NCBI RefSeq assembly: GCF_006364615.1
Contig: NZ_CP040986.1
Coordinates: 1,054,001-1,118,000, forward strand
Length of the DNA stretch: 64,000 nt
Direction of reading: 5' to 3'
Origin: Candidatus Methylopumilus rimovensis
GTDB lineage: Bacteria; Pseudomonadota; Gammaproteobacteria; Burkholderiales; Methylophilaceae
The translations under genes were made by a program, and so were the position numbers. Shown here one piece after another: positions 1 to 8,287 of the stretch. Numbering within the stretch: the stretch's first letter is position 1; every line of letters begins with the position of its first letter. The notes beneath the pieces were generated by a model. It saw only the letters and a program-made list of their open reading frames with translations. It was not told the origin of the DNA and did not search any database.

Positions 1-558
1 GCTTATTAAGGATTTTAAAATATCATAATCCATCTTCTGAATCCTAAAAGATGACTCATTTAATTTTTCAGTTAAAACTTTTCCTAGTGAAATACCAGAA
101 GACGGCATTTGACTCACTTCACCTTCAATTGTTTGCATCTCTTTAATAGGAGGTATATCAGGAATATCTTTCCTTGAATTAGTTAGAGGATACCAGCCTC
201 TGTTAATTAAGATAACTCCATTAGAATCTAAAATTTTAAAAGGGGTATAAATGAGAAAACCTGCTTTTTCTTCACGAATTTGATTATCTAGGATAATATT
301 CTTTTCATTTAAAAACTCTCCACTCAAAGTAACATGATGCCAAATAATGTCCTTTATTGGCATTTGGATAGTTTCTTTATTTAACTCTATTGGTGGCTGA
401 TGTTGTCTTTCGACAAATGCCATATTAATTATCTTTTTTTGATCGGCACGATCCATCTGCCAAAAACCTAATTTAATAAAAAGAGTAAAAAATATAATAA
501 ATATCAGAGTAGGTAATAACTTATAATTAAAACTTATGTTATAGATTGAAAATTTCAA
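1..558 (-). CDS. SURF1 family cytochrome oxidase assembly protein (partial, 3' end outside window)
   Basis: The minus strand is open from a TTG codon at 558 down to base 1, giving 186 codons without a stop. The product starts with a hydrophobic segment at about residues 13-29, followed by the GFWQMDRADQK stretch that SURF1 proteins carry just after the first membrane helix. An NRGWYPL motif in the middle matches the family's NRGW signature. The C-terminal part with the second helix lies outside the window. SURF1 helps insert haem a into oxidase subunit I, which fits its place downstream of coxC. No ATG with a ribosome binding site is visible near the N-terminus, so the TTG start is tentative. 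Confidence 0.85.
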   Translation of the reverse strand, partial: MKFSIYNISFNYKLLPTLIFIIFFTLFIKLGFWQMDRADQKKIINMAFVERQHQPPIELNKETIQMPIKDIIWHHVTLSGEFLNEKNIILDNQIREEKAGFLIYTPFKILDSNGVILINRGWYPLTNSRKDIPDIPPIKEMQTIEGEVSQMPSSGISLGKVLTEKLNESSFRIQKMDYDILKSLIS

Positions 559-589
559 AATTAAATTTAAGGTAAGGTAAGGTTATTTT

Positions 590-808
590 ATGAGTGGTGA
601 ATTATTATTTAAGATTCTTGTAATTGCAATTCTGTTATTTATACTTCTATCTCTTTCGGGCGGGCTTTTCTTTCTAATCAAAGATAAAAAAAAGAATTCA
701 AACAGAATGGTTACATCACTTTCTTTTAGAGTTGGTCTTTCTCTTCTTTTGTTCTTCTTGCTTTTTTATGGATTTTATTCTGGTCTGATTCGCCCTCATA
801 GTTTGTGA
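590..808 (+). CDS. DUF2909 family twin-transmembrane protein
   Basis: This 72-residue protein consists of two hydrophobic helices (about residues 7-29 and 46-66) joined by a short basic linker (KDKKKNSNR). That is the layout of the DUF2909 twin-transmembrane family, which in betaproteobacteria sits between coxC and SURF1. It lies on the opposite strand from its oxidase neighbours. A purine-rich GGTAAGG repeat precedes the ATG and could serve as the ribosome binding site. Its molecular role is unknown; a part in oxidase assembly is inferred from position only. Confidence 0.75.
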   Translation: MSGELLFKILVIAILLFILLSLSGGLFFLIKDKKKNSNRMVTSLSFRVGLSLLLFFLLFYGFYSGLIRPHSL

Positions 809-811
809 AAT

Positions 812-840
812 AAAAAAGCGCTATAAATATAGCGCTTTTT
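812..840. terminator. Bidirectional rho-independent terminator
   Basis: A perfect inverted repeat (AAAAAGCGCTAT, loop AAAT, ATAGCGCTTTTT) has a T run on both strands. It sits between the convergent DUF2909 gene and coxC and can end both transcripts. Confidence 0.85.
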
Positions 841-852
841 AAATGTGCTAGA

Positions 853-1725
853 TTAAAGCCAATATACAAAAATAAACAAACCTAGCCAAACCACATCTAC
901 AAAGTGCCAGTACCATGCAACAGCCTCAAAAGCAAAATGATCATTTTTTGTAAAATGGCCCTTAAGTGATCTCAATAAAATCACCGCTAACATAACAGCC
1001 CCCATTGTTACATGGAAACCATGGAATCCTGTAAGTAAGAAAAATGTAGATCCATATATTCCAGAACTAAGCTTTAAATTTAATTCAGTATAGGCATGGT
1101 GATACTCACCCGCTTGAAAATAAACAAATATTGCCCCTAACGCAACTGTGGCAGCAAGCCAGGCACATAAATATTTTCTTTGTCCTTTTTTTAAAGCCCA
1201 ATGAGCAAATGTAACTGTCAATCCGCTTGTTAAAAGAATCAATGTATTTACTGCAGGAACTCCAAAAGCTGGGATAGTATCTTTAAAAGTCGTAAAGTTA
1301 GTTGGATTTGGCATTGCTGACATTGGCCATGCAGCTTTAAAGTCAGGCCATAAAAATTGATGCGTTACTACTCCATGACCTTCACCGCTAAGCCAAGGCA
1401 CAGATAAAACACGGGCATAAAATAGCGCGCCAAAAAAGGCTGCAAAAAACATAACTTCTGAGAGAATAAACCAACCCATACCCATTCTGAAGCTAGTATC
1501 TACTTGTTTATTATATTTCCCTTCAAGACTCTCAGTTATTACATTTGAAAACCATCCGGCAAACATGTAAATTACCGCTGCTAATCCAATAATAAACACA
1601 TATTTTGCATTGGGCGACTGATTAAATAACATTGCTGCCCCTACGAATGAAGTAAATAAAGCGAGGCTTCCAACAATCGGCCACTTGCTTGACTCAGGAA
1701 CAAAATAGATATCTTTGCTTGCCAT
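853..1725 (-). CDS. coxC: Cytochrome c oxidase subunit III
   Basis: The 290-residue integral membrane protein has about seven hydrophobic helices. It carries the family motif SEVMFFAAFF with the conserved glutamate at residue 90, the TGFHGFHV segment, and the C-terminal WHFVDVVWLGLF signature. Subunit III stabilises the catalytic core of the aa3-type oxidase and forms part of the oxygen and proton entry path. It follows ctaG in the operon and is followed by a terminator, so it is probably the last gene of the ctaC-ctaD-ctaG-coxC transcript. SURF1 would then need separate transcription or read-through. Confidence 0.96.
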   Translation of the reverse strand: MASKDIYFVPESSKWPIVGSLALFTSFVGAAMLFNQSPNAKYVFIIGLAAVIYMFAGWFSNVITESLEGKYNKQVDTSFRMGMGWFILSEVMFFAAFFGALFYARVLSVPWLSGEGHGVVTHQFLWPDFKAAWPMSAMPNPTNFTTFKDTIPAFGVPAVNTLILLTSGLTVTFAHWALKKGQRKYLCAWLAATVALGAIFVYFQAGEYHHAYTELNLKLSSGIYGSTFFLLTGFHGFHVTMGAVMLAVILLRSLKGHFTKNDHFAFEAVAWYWHFVDVVWLGLFIFVYWL

Positions 1726-1765
1726 ATATTTCCTTAATTATCAGTTAATAATTTATAAATTGTAT

Positions 1766-2311
1766 TTAACTTACTTTTTTATCTTCTTTTAAAGCTCTAA
1801 AGAATGTGTATGAAAGTGTGAGAGATTCTACGTTTTTTGGAATATCTTTATCAACTTCAAAACGCACCGTAAGATTTTTTTTCTCACCAGGCTTTAATAC
1901 TTGGCTCCTAAAACAAAAGCATTCAGACTTTTTTAAATAAAGTGATGCGATTTGCGGAGTAACACTTGGTATTGCCTGCCCAACAATCTCCTCATTAATC
2001 ATATTTTCAACTGTATAAGTTACTTCATAAAATTTACCTGGATTAACCTTTAAAAACTTTTGATCAGCTTTTAATTTCCAAGCTAAATTACCATTTATGT
2101 TTGAATCAAAGTGAATAGTAACAAATCGCTCAGTGTCTACAACTAATTTTGAAGCTTCTGCATTGTAAATACGACCAGTCTTTCCATTTAATCCTGTGAC
2201 TTCACAGAAAACATCATACAGCGGCACTAGTGCATATCCAAAACCAAACATTAGCACTGTGAGCAGCGTTAAATAAACAGTTGTTCGCTTAATGCCGCTT
2301 ATTTTAATCAT
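1766..2311 (-). CDS. ctaG: Cytochrome c oxidase assembly protein CtaG/Cox11
   Basis: This 181-residue protein is a single-span membrane copper chaperone that delivers copper to the CuB site of subunit I. Residues 10-30 form the membrane anchor and the rest is the periplasmic beta-sandwich domain. The copper-binding CFCF motif is at residues 131-134, and a further conserved cysteine is at position 36 (FCEVTG). The start codon overlaps the stop codon of the 41-residue gene upstream as ATGA, which implies translational coupling. The length is typical of Cox11. Confidence 0.95.
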   Translation of the reverse strand: MIKISGIKRTTVYLTLLTVLMFGFGYALVPLYDVFCEVTGLNGKTGRIYNAEASKLVVDTERFVTIHFDSNINGNLAWKLKADQKFLKVNPGKFYEVTYTVENMINEEIVGQAIPSVTPQIASLYLKKSECFCFRSQVLKPGEKKNLTVRFEVDKDIPKNVESLTLSYTFFRALKEDKKVS

Positions 2312-2433
2312 TTCATATTACTTATAAGAAACCCTAGGTAAAAAGAAAGAGCAATTAACCCTAGAATCAATGCTAATCGTTTATTTCTTTTTTCAACTAA
2401 TTCATTATTAGTTCGAAATGCTTTTTTAACCAT
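2308..2433 (-). CDS. Small cytochrome oxidase assembly protein (41 residues)
   Basis: A short reading frame fills the gap between ctaD and ctaG exactly. Its ATG (2433-2431) shares one base with the ctaD stop codon and its TGA (2310-2308) overlaps the ctaG start codon. The product has a basic N-terminal third (RTNNELVEKRNKRLA) and one hydrophobic helix of about 18 residues near the C-terminus. Betaproteobacterial oxidase operons commonly carry such a single-helix 'small assembly protein' gene between ctaD and ctaG. The nested overlaps on both sides strongly argue that it is translated. Its exact function is not established. Confidence 0.8.
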   Translation of the reverse strand: MVKKAFRTNNELVEKRNKRLALILGLIALSFYLGFLISNMK

Positions 2434-4028
2434 CAATAGTCCATTAGAGCTTTTGTAACTTTTGGTGGCTTAGTAAATGAATGGTATGGGGGAGGTGAAC
2501 TTAATGTCCACTCCAAACCACGAGCGCCTTCCCAAACTTGACCTGTAGCTTTTTTGCCACCTAAGACACATTTGATAACTATATAAATGAATAACAATTG
2601 AGAAATGCCGTATGCAAAACCACCAAGACTCGAAACCATATTAAAATCTGCAAATTGAACACTGTAATCTGGAATTCTTCTTGGCATACCGGCTAAACCT
2701 AAAAAATGTTGCGGAAAGAAAAGCACATTTGCAAAAATAGTCGAAAGCCAGAAATGTATCTTAGCTAATTTTTCGTCATACATATTACCAGTCCATTTAG
2801 GAAGCCAGTAATACACTGAGGCCATAAGAGCAAAAACTGCGCCAGTTAATAAGACGTAATGGAAGTGAGCCACAACAAAGTAAGTGTCATGGTATTGAAA
2901 GTCAACTGGCGTGATACCTAACATAAGGCCAGAGAACCCCCCGATTGTAAATAAAATTACAAATGCCAATGCAAATAGCATCGGGGCCTCAAAGGTCATA
3001 GCGCCTTTCCACATTGTGGCTACCCAATTAAATACTTTAACTCCTGTCGGAACCGCAATTAACATCGTTGCATACATGAAAAATAATTCGCCATTAATAG
3101 GAAGGCCAACTGTAAACATGTGATGAGCCCAAACAAAGAAAGAAAGAATTGCAATTGAGGCTGTTGCGTAAACCATGGATGCATAGCCAAAAAGTGGCTT
3201 ACGAGCAAAAGTCGGAATAATTTGAGATACGATTCCGAAAGCTGGAAGAGCTAAAATATACACTTCTGGATGACCGAAGAACCAGAAAATATGCTGGAAT
3301 AATACCGGGTCACCGCCGCCGGCAGCATTAAAAAAGCTTGTACCAAAATATTTATCTGTTAAGAGCATTGTCACGGCACCAGCTAAAACTGGCATAGAGG
3401 CAATAAGTAAAAACGCTGTAATCACCCAAGTCCAGACAAACAAAGGTAATCTCATTAATGTCATGCCTGGAGCTCTCATATTAAAGACTGTTGCAATGAT
3501 ATTAATTGCTCCCATAATAGATGAGATACCGAGGAAATGAACCGCAAATATTAAAAATGGGAATGCTTTTCCTGTTTGTAACACAAGTGGTGGGTACATG
3601 GTCCAGCCGCCTGCAGGGCCTCCGCCTTCTATAAACAAAGTGCCTAAAAGAAGTGCAAAAGCAAAGGGCATAATCCAAAAACTCATATTATTCATACGAG
3701 GAAGAGCCATGTCTGGAGCACCTATCATAATAGGTATCATCCAGTTAGCAAGTCCAACACCAGCCGGCATGACAGCTCCAAAAATCATTACTAGTGCATG
3801 CACAGTCACCATTGAATTATAAAATTGTGGGTCTACAAACTGAAGTCCTGGTTGAAATAACTCTGCACGAATAATCATCGCCATTGAGCCACCAATAAAG
3901 AACATGATCAATGAAAATACTAAGTACATCGTACCTATATCTTTATGGTTCGTTGAAAACAACCAACGTTTAATACCTGTGGGCTTATGATCGTGATGAT
4001 CGTGACTGGCGTGTGCTATTGTGCTCAT
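2433..4028 (-). CDS. ctaD: Cytochrome c oxidase subunit I
   Basis: This 531-residue, 12-helix haem-copper oxidase subunit reduces oxygen to water and pumps protons. Ligands are all in place: H77 and H390 for haem a, H388 for haem a3, and H253, H302 and H303 for CuB. The cross-linked tyrosine is Y257 within HPEVY. E255 in the same motif and D106 mark the D proton channel and K331 the K channel, so this is a type A1 aa3 oxidase. The N-terminus is histidine-rich (HASHDHHDHK). It follows ctaC after 33 bases and overlaps the small assembly gene downstream. Confidence 0.98.
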   Translation of the reverse strand: MSTIAHASHDHHDHKPTGIKRWLFSTNHKDIGTMYLVFSLIMFFIGGSMAMIIRAELFQPGLQFVDPQFYNSMVTVHALVMIFGAVMPAGVGLANWMIPIMIGAPDMALPRMNNMSFWIMPFAFALLLGTLFIEGGGPAGGWTMYPPLVLQTGKAFPFLIFAVHFLGISSIMGAINIIATVFNMRAPGMTLMRLPLFVWTWVITAFLLIASMPVLAGAVTMLLTDKYFGTSFFNAAGGGDPVLFQHIFWFFGHPEVYILALPAFGIVSQIIPTFARKPLFGYASMVYATASIAILSFFVWAHHMFTVGLPINGELFFMYATMLIAVPTGVKVFNWVATMWKGAMTFEAPMLFALAFVILFTIGGFSGLMLGITPVDFQYHDTYFVVAHFHYVLLTGAVFALMASVYYWLPKWTGNMYDEKLAKIHFWLSTIFANVLFFPQHFLGLAGMPRRIPDYSVQFADFNMVSSLGGFAYGISQLLFIYIVIKCVLGGKKATGQVWEGARGLEWTLSSPPPYHSFTKPPKVTKALMDY

Positions 4029-4061
4029 TCTTAAAATCTTCCTAAATTAAAAAATTTAAAA

Positions 4062-5222
4062 TTATTTCTTTCTACTAGCTGCAACATCTTTAGGCTGAAT
4101 AATATCGCCTGTTTTATTACCCCAAACATTTCTTTCATAAGTTACGACTGCAGCAATATCTGTATCCGACAATTGCTCTCCAAAAGCAGGCATATTATTT
4201 TTACCATAAATAACCTGACGAATATGCTCAGTAATGCGAGTTTTAACTGTTGCAATTGGACTTCCATCGAGCGCCGGGAACACCCCTTTAATACCTTGAC
4301 CATTTGCTTGATGACATGCCAAGCAATTGGCCTTATAAACTGCCTCGCCTTTAGACTTTAACTCATCCATCGAAAGTTCTTTGTCACCACTATCTTTTTT
4401 AGATTTTAATGCAAGTTTTGTTTCTTGAACCCAAGCTAAGTATTCTTTTTCAGGAACGGCTTTCACTACAATCGGCATATATCCATGTCCCTTACCGCAA
4501 ATTTCAGCGCATTGCCCGCGATAAATACCTTCTTTATTAATTACTGTCCAGTTATCATTAATAAATCCTGGAATAGCATCTCTTTTCCAACCTAAATCTG
4601 GAACCCACCATGCATGAATCACATCGCTCGCCGTTGTCATAATTCTAATTTTTTTACCAACAGGAAGGACAAGCGCTGTATCAGTATTTCGTAAATAATT
4701 ATCAGCAGTCTTTGGATCAATACCTGAATTCCTCTGGCTAGCATCAACACTATCAGAGGCCAAGTTGCTGTATATAGTTATGTCCTCATCTATATAGTCG
4801 TATTTCCATTTCCACTGATAACCTGTTGCTTTGACAGTGATTTCAGATTTTGAAGTGTCATCCATCCTTGCAAGAAGTTTAGTTGCTGGTATTGCCAATG
4901 CAACAATAATTGCAAAAGGTATGAGAGTCCAAATTATCTCAACGGTTGTACTGTGCGAAAATTTTGCGGGTTTGACGCCTTTTGACTTTCGATGATGAAA
5001 TATAGACCAAAACATCACACTAAAAACTAAAATACCAATGATAGTAACTACATACAAAGAAGTCATATGCATGTTATAAACATCCTGACTTATGGGGGTA
5101 ACTCCTTGAGTCATATTTAAACCCCATGCAGCATGCAATAAATTGGGGCTTAATAAAAATAGTACCGAGAAGATAACTGAGAAGTTAGATAAAAATCTAG
5201 CCATACTTTTATTCAAATGCAT
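4062..5222 (-). CDS. ctaC: Cytochrome c oxidase subunit II with fused cytochrome c domain
   Basis: The 386-residue protein has a signal or anchor segment (about 10-30), two membrane helices (about 52-74 and 97-117), a CuA cupredoxin domain and a C-terminal cytochrome c. CuA ligands are H203, C238, E240, C242, H246 and M249. The fused domain binds haem c at C300-C303-H304, with M344 in MPAFG as likely distal ligand. This is the caa3-like form of subunit II that carries its own electron entry haem. A GAGGG ribosome binding site 8 bases upstream supports the first ATG rather than the one at codon 7. It heads the oxidase operon. Confidence 0.97.
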   Translation of the reverse strand: MHLNKSMARFLSNFSVIFSVLFLLSPNLLHAAWGLNMTQGVTPISQDVYNMHMTSLYVVTIIGILVFSVMFWSIFHHRKSKGVKPAKFSHSTTVEIIWTLIPFAIIVALAIPATKLLARMDDTSKSEITVKATGYQWKWKYDYIDEDITIYSNLASDSVDASQRNSGIDPKTADNYLRNTDTALVLPVGKKIRIMTTASDVIHAWWVPDLGWKRDAIPGFINDNWTVINKEGIYRGQCAEICGKGHGYMPIVVKAVPEKEYLAWVQETKLALKSKKDSGDKELSMDELKSKGEAVYKANCLACHQANGQGIKGVFPALDGSPIATVKTRITEHIRQVIYGKNNMPAFGEQLSDTDIAAVVTYERNVWGNKTGDIIQPKDVAASRKK

Positions 5223-5262
5223 TTAATATCCCTCTAACGTATAAAGTCAAATGTTCTATATT

Positions 5263-5305
5263 ATTTACTGAAATTAATTTACTGAAATTAGATTTACTGA
5301 AATTA
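5263..5305 (-). repeat. Three direct copies of a 14-base repeat upstream of ctaC
   Basis: The plus-strand word ATTTACTGAAATTA occurs at 5263-5276, 5277-5290 and 5292-5305. The first two copies are contiguous and the third is offset by a single G. The array lies 41-83 bases upstream of the ctaC start codon, between the DUF2244 gene and ctaC. A TATAAT-like hexamer overlaps its upstream edge on the minus strand (around 5302-5307), so the repeats are either in the leader RNA or in the promoter region. It could be an operator array or the product of replication slippage. Confidence 0.8.
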
Positions 5306-5359
5306 TATGGCATTCATGTTATCAGTAGGATTTTTTAAAATCAATACGAAAAATTGTAT

Positions 5360-5818
5360 TTATGAAAGTTTTTTAAATAATTCTAAACGTTCACTTTCGC
5401 ATAAAAAATCTCCAACACGAGTATTTTTCCCCTGAGAACTTATTACAATATAACTAGGCCGATTAAAATATGTTGAAACAAGTCTAAATTTACTCCAGTC
5501 TCGATTAAACTCTTCCTTGATAATTTTTTTTCCTTGAACAGTTTTAATTTCAATTAAGCGGGAACTTATTCTTATAATTTGATAAAAAGTACTTTTGAGG
5601 CAAGTGAAATACAAAGCATATCCGAGCAAAAGAACCTCAATGCCATAAAAAGGAATCGCTAGATACAATCCAAGATAACAAAGTATTAAGGAAATTATGA
5701 GGATAAAAATAAAGAAAAAAAAGTATATTTTTTTAATAAGTCTCCATGGCATGGAGGGATTTGGGCGAAGAATAAACTCGCTTGAAGTGCCTTTATCAGA
5801 CTTTTTGATTTGAATCAT
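5360..5818 (-). CDS. DUF2244 family membrane protein
   Basis: The protein is 152 residues from the ATG at 5818. It begins with a soluble stretch containing the NPSMPWR motif, then two adjacent hydrophobic helices (about residues 30-75), then a mixed soluble C-terminal domain. The motif followed by the helix pair is characteristic of DUF2244, whose gene typically precedes ctaC in proteobacteria. An upstream TTG at 5854 would add 12 residues, but the ATG is the more ordinary start. Function is unknown; a link to oxidase biogenesis rests on genomic context only. Confidence 0.75.
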   Translation of the reverse strand: MIQIKKSDKGTSSEFILRPNPSMPWRLIKKIYFFFFIFILIISLILCYLGLYLAIPFYGIEVLLLGYALYFTCLKSTFYQIIRISSRLIEIKTVQGKKIIKEEFNRDWSKFRLVSTYFNRPSYIVISSQGKNTRVGDFLCESERLELFKKLS

Positions 5819-5869
5819 ATTGCACTTGACGTACTCAAAAGAAAAAAATTCCAATAATTTTCTAATTTA

Positions 5870-5956
5870 TGGTGCCGGGAGCGAGAATCGAACTCGCACG
5901 CTATTACTAGCGCGGGATTTTGAGTCCCGTGCGTCTACCAATTCCGCCATCCCGGC
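5870..5956 (-). tRNA. tRNA-Leu (anticodon CAA)
   Basis: The 87-base gene has a perfect 7-bp acceptor stem (GCCGGGA with TCCCGGC), an encoded CCA end, an anticodon stem CGGGA/TCCCG with loop CTCAAAA, and a T arm GCGAG TTCGATT CTCGC. Position 34-36 of the loop reads CAA, so it decodes UUG. A long variable arm (GCGCTAGTAATAGCGT) confirms a class II tRNA. It lies 51 bases upstream of the DUF2244 gene in the same direction. Confidence 0.97.
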
Positions 5957-5979
5957 CTATTAAAGACTATAAACTTAAC

Positions 5980-5985
5980 ATTATA
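5980..5985 (-). promoter_or_regulatory. Putative -10 element for tRNA-Leu
   Basis: A perfect TATAAT hexamer on the minus strand lies 23 bases upstream of the mature tRNA 5' end. No good -35 hexamer is visible at 16-18 bases, so this is a partial match. Confidence 0.45.
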
Positions 5986-6052
5986 GTTAATATCGGCTTA
6001 TAACTAATAAGTATATTAAAATTATTGGAATTTAAAACTTAATACAAAGACT

Positions 6053-6244
6053 ATGTTTAATATCATTAAAAGTATCATATCTGCTTTTTTCGGCATACAA
6101 AATAATAGAAAATTTTCTCAAGATGATGCTTTTGTTGAAAAACATGGAATAAAATATTTTCTAATTATTGGTTTTGTAGTGGCTATTCTTTTGCTGTTAA
6201 CGCTTGCAATTTTAGTTAATGTTATTTTAAATCATATTAAATAA
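6053..6244 (+). CDS. DUF2970 family small membrane protein
   Basis: The 63-residue protein starts with an amphipathic segment containing AFFGIQ and ends in one hydrophobic helix (about residues 35-58). This matches the DUF2970 pattern of a SFFGIR-like motif followed by a C-terminal helix. In many betaproteobacteria the DUF2970 gene sits inside the oxidase operon between ctaG and coxC. Here it stands alone, divergent from the tRNA and ahead of queA. Function is unknown. Confidence 0.7.
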   Translation: MFNIIKSIISAFFGIQNNRKFSQDDAFVEKHGIKYFLIIGFVVAILLLLTLAILVNVILNHIK

Positions 6245-6301
6245 TTGCAATGTTCAGATCAATTAAAGATTTTATTTAAAATGTTAGTCTCATAAATAGA
6301 T

Positions 6302-7327
6302 ATGCTACTTGAAGAATTTGATTTTGATCTGCCCCAGCATCTTATTGCCCAAGCACCACTTCAAAAAAGGGATGCAAGTCGACTACTTGTTTTAAATAAA
6401 AATACGAAGTCATTCAGTGATAAAAATTTTACAGAATTTGTTGATCTATTAAATATCAATGATCTGCTAATTTTCAACGATACACGTGTGATTAAGGCTA
6501 GGTTATTTGGAAAAAAAATAACAGGTGGAAAAGTTGAAATCATGATTGAACGCATCTTGGATGAGCATCATGCACTTGCACACTTAAAAACATCAAAAAA
6601 AATATTTGATGCCACTATCTTTGAGATTAATAAAGACGTCTCAGTTAAAGTCTTAAGAAAAGAAAAGGATCTTTTTTATATTGAATTTATTTCAGATGAA
6701 TCCATTTACGACATATTAGAAAAATATGGGCACATACCCTTGCCGTCCTACATTGAAAGAAATGCGGATAAATCAGATGAAAACAGATACCAAACCATCT
6801 ATGCAAAGGAGTCGGGCGCCGTTGCAGCGCCAACAGCTGGGCTCCACTTTACGGATAAAATCTTTAAAAACTTAAATGATAAAAAAATTAGATATACTTT
6901 TCTAACTCTGCATGTTGGCGCTGGCACTTTTCAACCTGTCAGAGATAATGATATTGATCACCATCAAATGCATAGTGAATCTTTTAACGTGCCCGATAAA
7001 ACTATTCAAATGATTCATGAAGCTAAGTCAAAAAATGGTAGGATTATTGCAATCGGCACCACCGTTTTAAGAGCGCTTGAAAGTAAATTTTCCGAGGAAA
7101 CGATTCAATCCGGATTTAAAGAAACTTCTATCTTTATTAAACCGGGCTATAAATTTAAGATTGTAGATGCATTACTCACCAACTTCCATTTACCCAAAAG
7201 TACCCTATTTATTTTAGTCTCAGCTTTTAGCGGAACTGATACTATGAAGAAACTATATCAGCACGCTATTAAAAATGAATATCGCTTCTATAGCTATGGC
7301 GACGCTTCGTTTATTGAGCGATCTTAA
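6302..7327 (+). CDS. queA: S-adenosylmethionine:tRNA ribosyltransferase-isomerase
   Basis: The 341-residue enzyme transfers and isomerises the ribosyl part of SAM onto preQ1 in tRNA to form epoxyqueuosine at the wobble position of GUN anticodons. The sequence has the family start FDFDLPQHLIAQAPL, the FNDTRVIKARL segment, the AAPTAGLHFT motif and LHVGAGTFQPV, and full length for QueA. Tgt, QueF and QueG are not in the window. The exported-protein gene downstream begins 31 bases after the queA stop codon. Confidence 0.96.
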   Translation: MLLEEFDFDLPQHLIAQAPLQKRDASRLLVLNKNTKSFSDKNFTEFVDLLNINDLLIFNDTRVIKARLFGKKITGGKVEIMIERILDEHHALAHLKTSKKIFDATIFEINKDVSVKVLRKEKDLFYIEFISDESIYDILEKYGHIPLPSYIERNADKSDENRYQTIYAKESGAVAAPTAGLHFTDKIFKNLNDKKIRYTFLTLHVGAGTFQPVRDNDIDHHQMHSESFNVPDKTIQMIHEAKSKNGRIIAIGTTVLRALESKFSEETIQSGFKETSIFIKPGYKFKIVDALLTNFHLPKSTLFILVSAFSGTDTMKKLYQHAIKNEYRFYSYGDASFIERS

Positions 7328-7358
7328 ATTAACAACCAGCCTTATTGAAGATAAATCT

Positions 7359-8228
7359 ATGAAAATTATTATTACGCTATTTTTTTTAATTTTTAATTAT
7401 TGTATTTATGCGGAAGTCATTCCTGAAGCACAATCCGAAATTAAAATTACACTTGCTAAAAAACCTACGACACGTCCCATGACAGTAGCTTTCATTCCGG
7501 GACAAAAAAAATATTACATCGCCGATGGCGGTTTAGCGCCCTTGGGCTCAGAAACTGAGGCACCTATCTCCAAATCACTTATTCATACCTATGACCAATC
7601 TGGAAAATACTTGTCCTCAACACAGGCAGGATTCGATAATCGCTCTATTTTTTACAATGAATTAACTTATCAACTAACAACCATCACTTACAACATTTCC
7701 AGTGAAGCTGGTTTTGCCCCTAATACCGGCATATTTTCTTTAGACCTTGATCCTCAAGGCAATTTAAAGGGCACATCAAAAGAAGTTTCTAACTTCAATC
7801 CCGCCTTTGGCGACTCAGCTACAATGCCTTCATTTGATTCTAAAACGAATCGTTACTTTGCTAAACAAAAAAGAAGTGACAAGGTCATCATTATTGACGC
7901 GAGTGAAGGCAACAAGTTAGGAGAAATTCATTTAGACCTAAAGTCAGCGAGCGTCGCATTTGATGATTTGAGTGATAATTTTATTGCTTCAACAGGTATT
8001 GATGGAGAAGAATTGGCCATTCTTGATGTCGACCATAAAGCGATATTAATCTTTAATGCCAAGGGGGGTTATGTTGGCAAATCTGCTTTACCAAAAGATA
8101 TAAAATTAAGAGCGCAAAATCATTACAACGGCCTTGGCTATACAAATAATTTATTCTTTATATTTAACGAATCTGAAGGTGAATTCGGAACCTATTACGG
8201 ATTTAAAATTTCTAGTAAGTCCAAATAA
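7359..8228 (+). CDS. Exported protein of unknown function, possible beta-propeller
   Basis: The protein is 289 residues from the ATG at 7359. A signal peptide (basic residue, then a hydrophobic stretch ending CIYA) occupies about residues 1-18, so it is probably periplasmic. The rest is rich in short beta-strand-like segments with repeated turns such as YYIADGG, HTYDQSGKYLS, IIIDASEGNKLGEI and ILIFNAKGGYVGK, which resemble NHL or YncE-like propeller blades. I do not recognise a named family. An open frame continues upstream into queA, but the signal peptide fixes the start at 7359. A terminator follows directly. Confidence 0.65.
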   Translation: MKIIITLFFLIFNYCIYAEVIPEAQSEIKITLAKKPTTRPMTVAFIPGQKKYYIADGGLAPLGSETEAPISKSLIHTYDQSGKYLSSTQAGFDNRSIFYNELTYQLTTITYNISSEAGFAPNTGIFSLDLDPQGNLKGTSKEVSNFNPAFGDSATMPSFDSKTNRYFAKQKRSDKVIIIDASEGNKLGEIHLDLKSASVAFDDLSDNFIASTGIDGEELAILDVDHKAILIFNAKGGYVGKSALPKDIKLRAQNHYNGLGYTNNLFFIFNESEGEFGTYYGFKISSKSK

Positions 8229-8240
8229 AAAACCCAAATA

Positions 8241-8269
8241 AAAAACGCACCCCTTGAGGTGCGTTTTTT
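8241..8269. terminator. Bidirectional rho-independent terminator
   Basis: The inverted repeat AAAAACGCACC with loop CCTTGA and GGTGCGTTTTTT carries T runs in both directions. It separates the exported-protein gene from the convergent DUF1097-like gene. Confidence 0.88.
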
Positions 8270-8287
8270 AAGAGTCATGTAAAGCAA

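Noticed and set aside
5819-5854. A TTG start that would extend the DUF2244 protein by 12 residues
   Set aside because: The ATG at 5818 gives the usual N-terminus and the extension has no family support.
7275-7358. An upstream start for the exported protein, inside queA
   Set aside because: It would bury the signal peptide. The ATG at 7359 gives a normal export signal.
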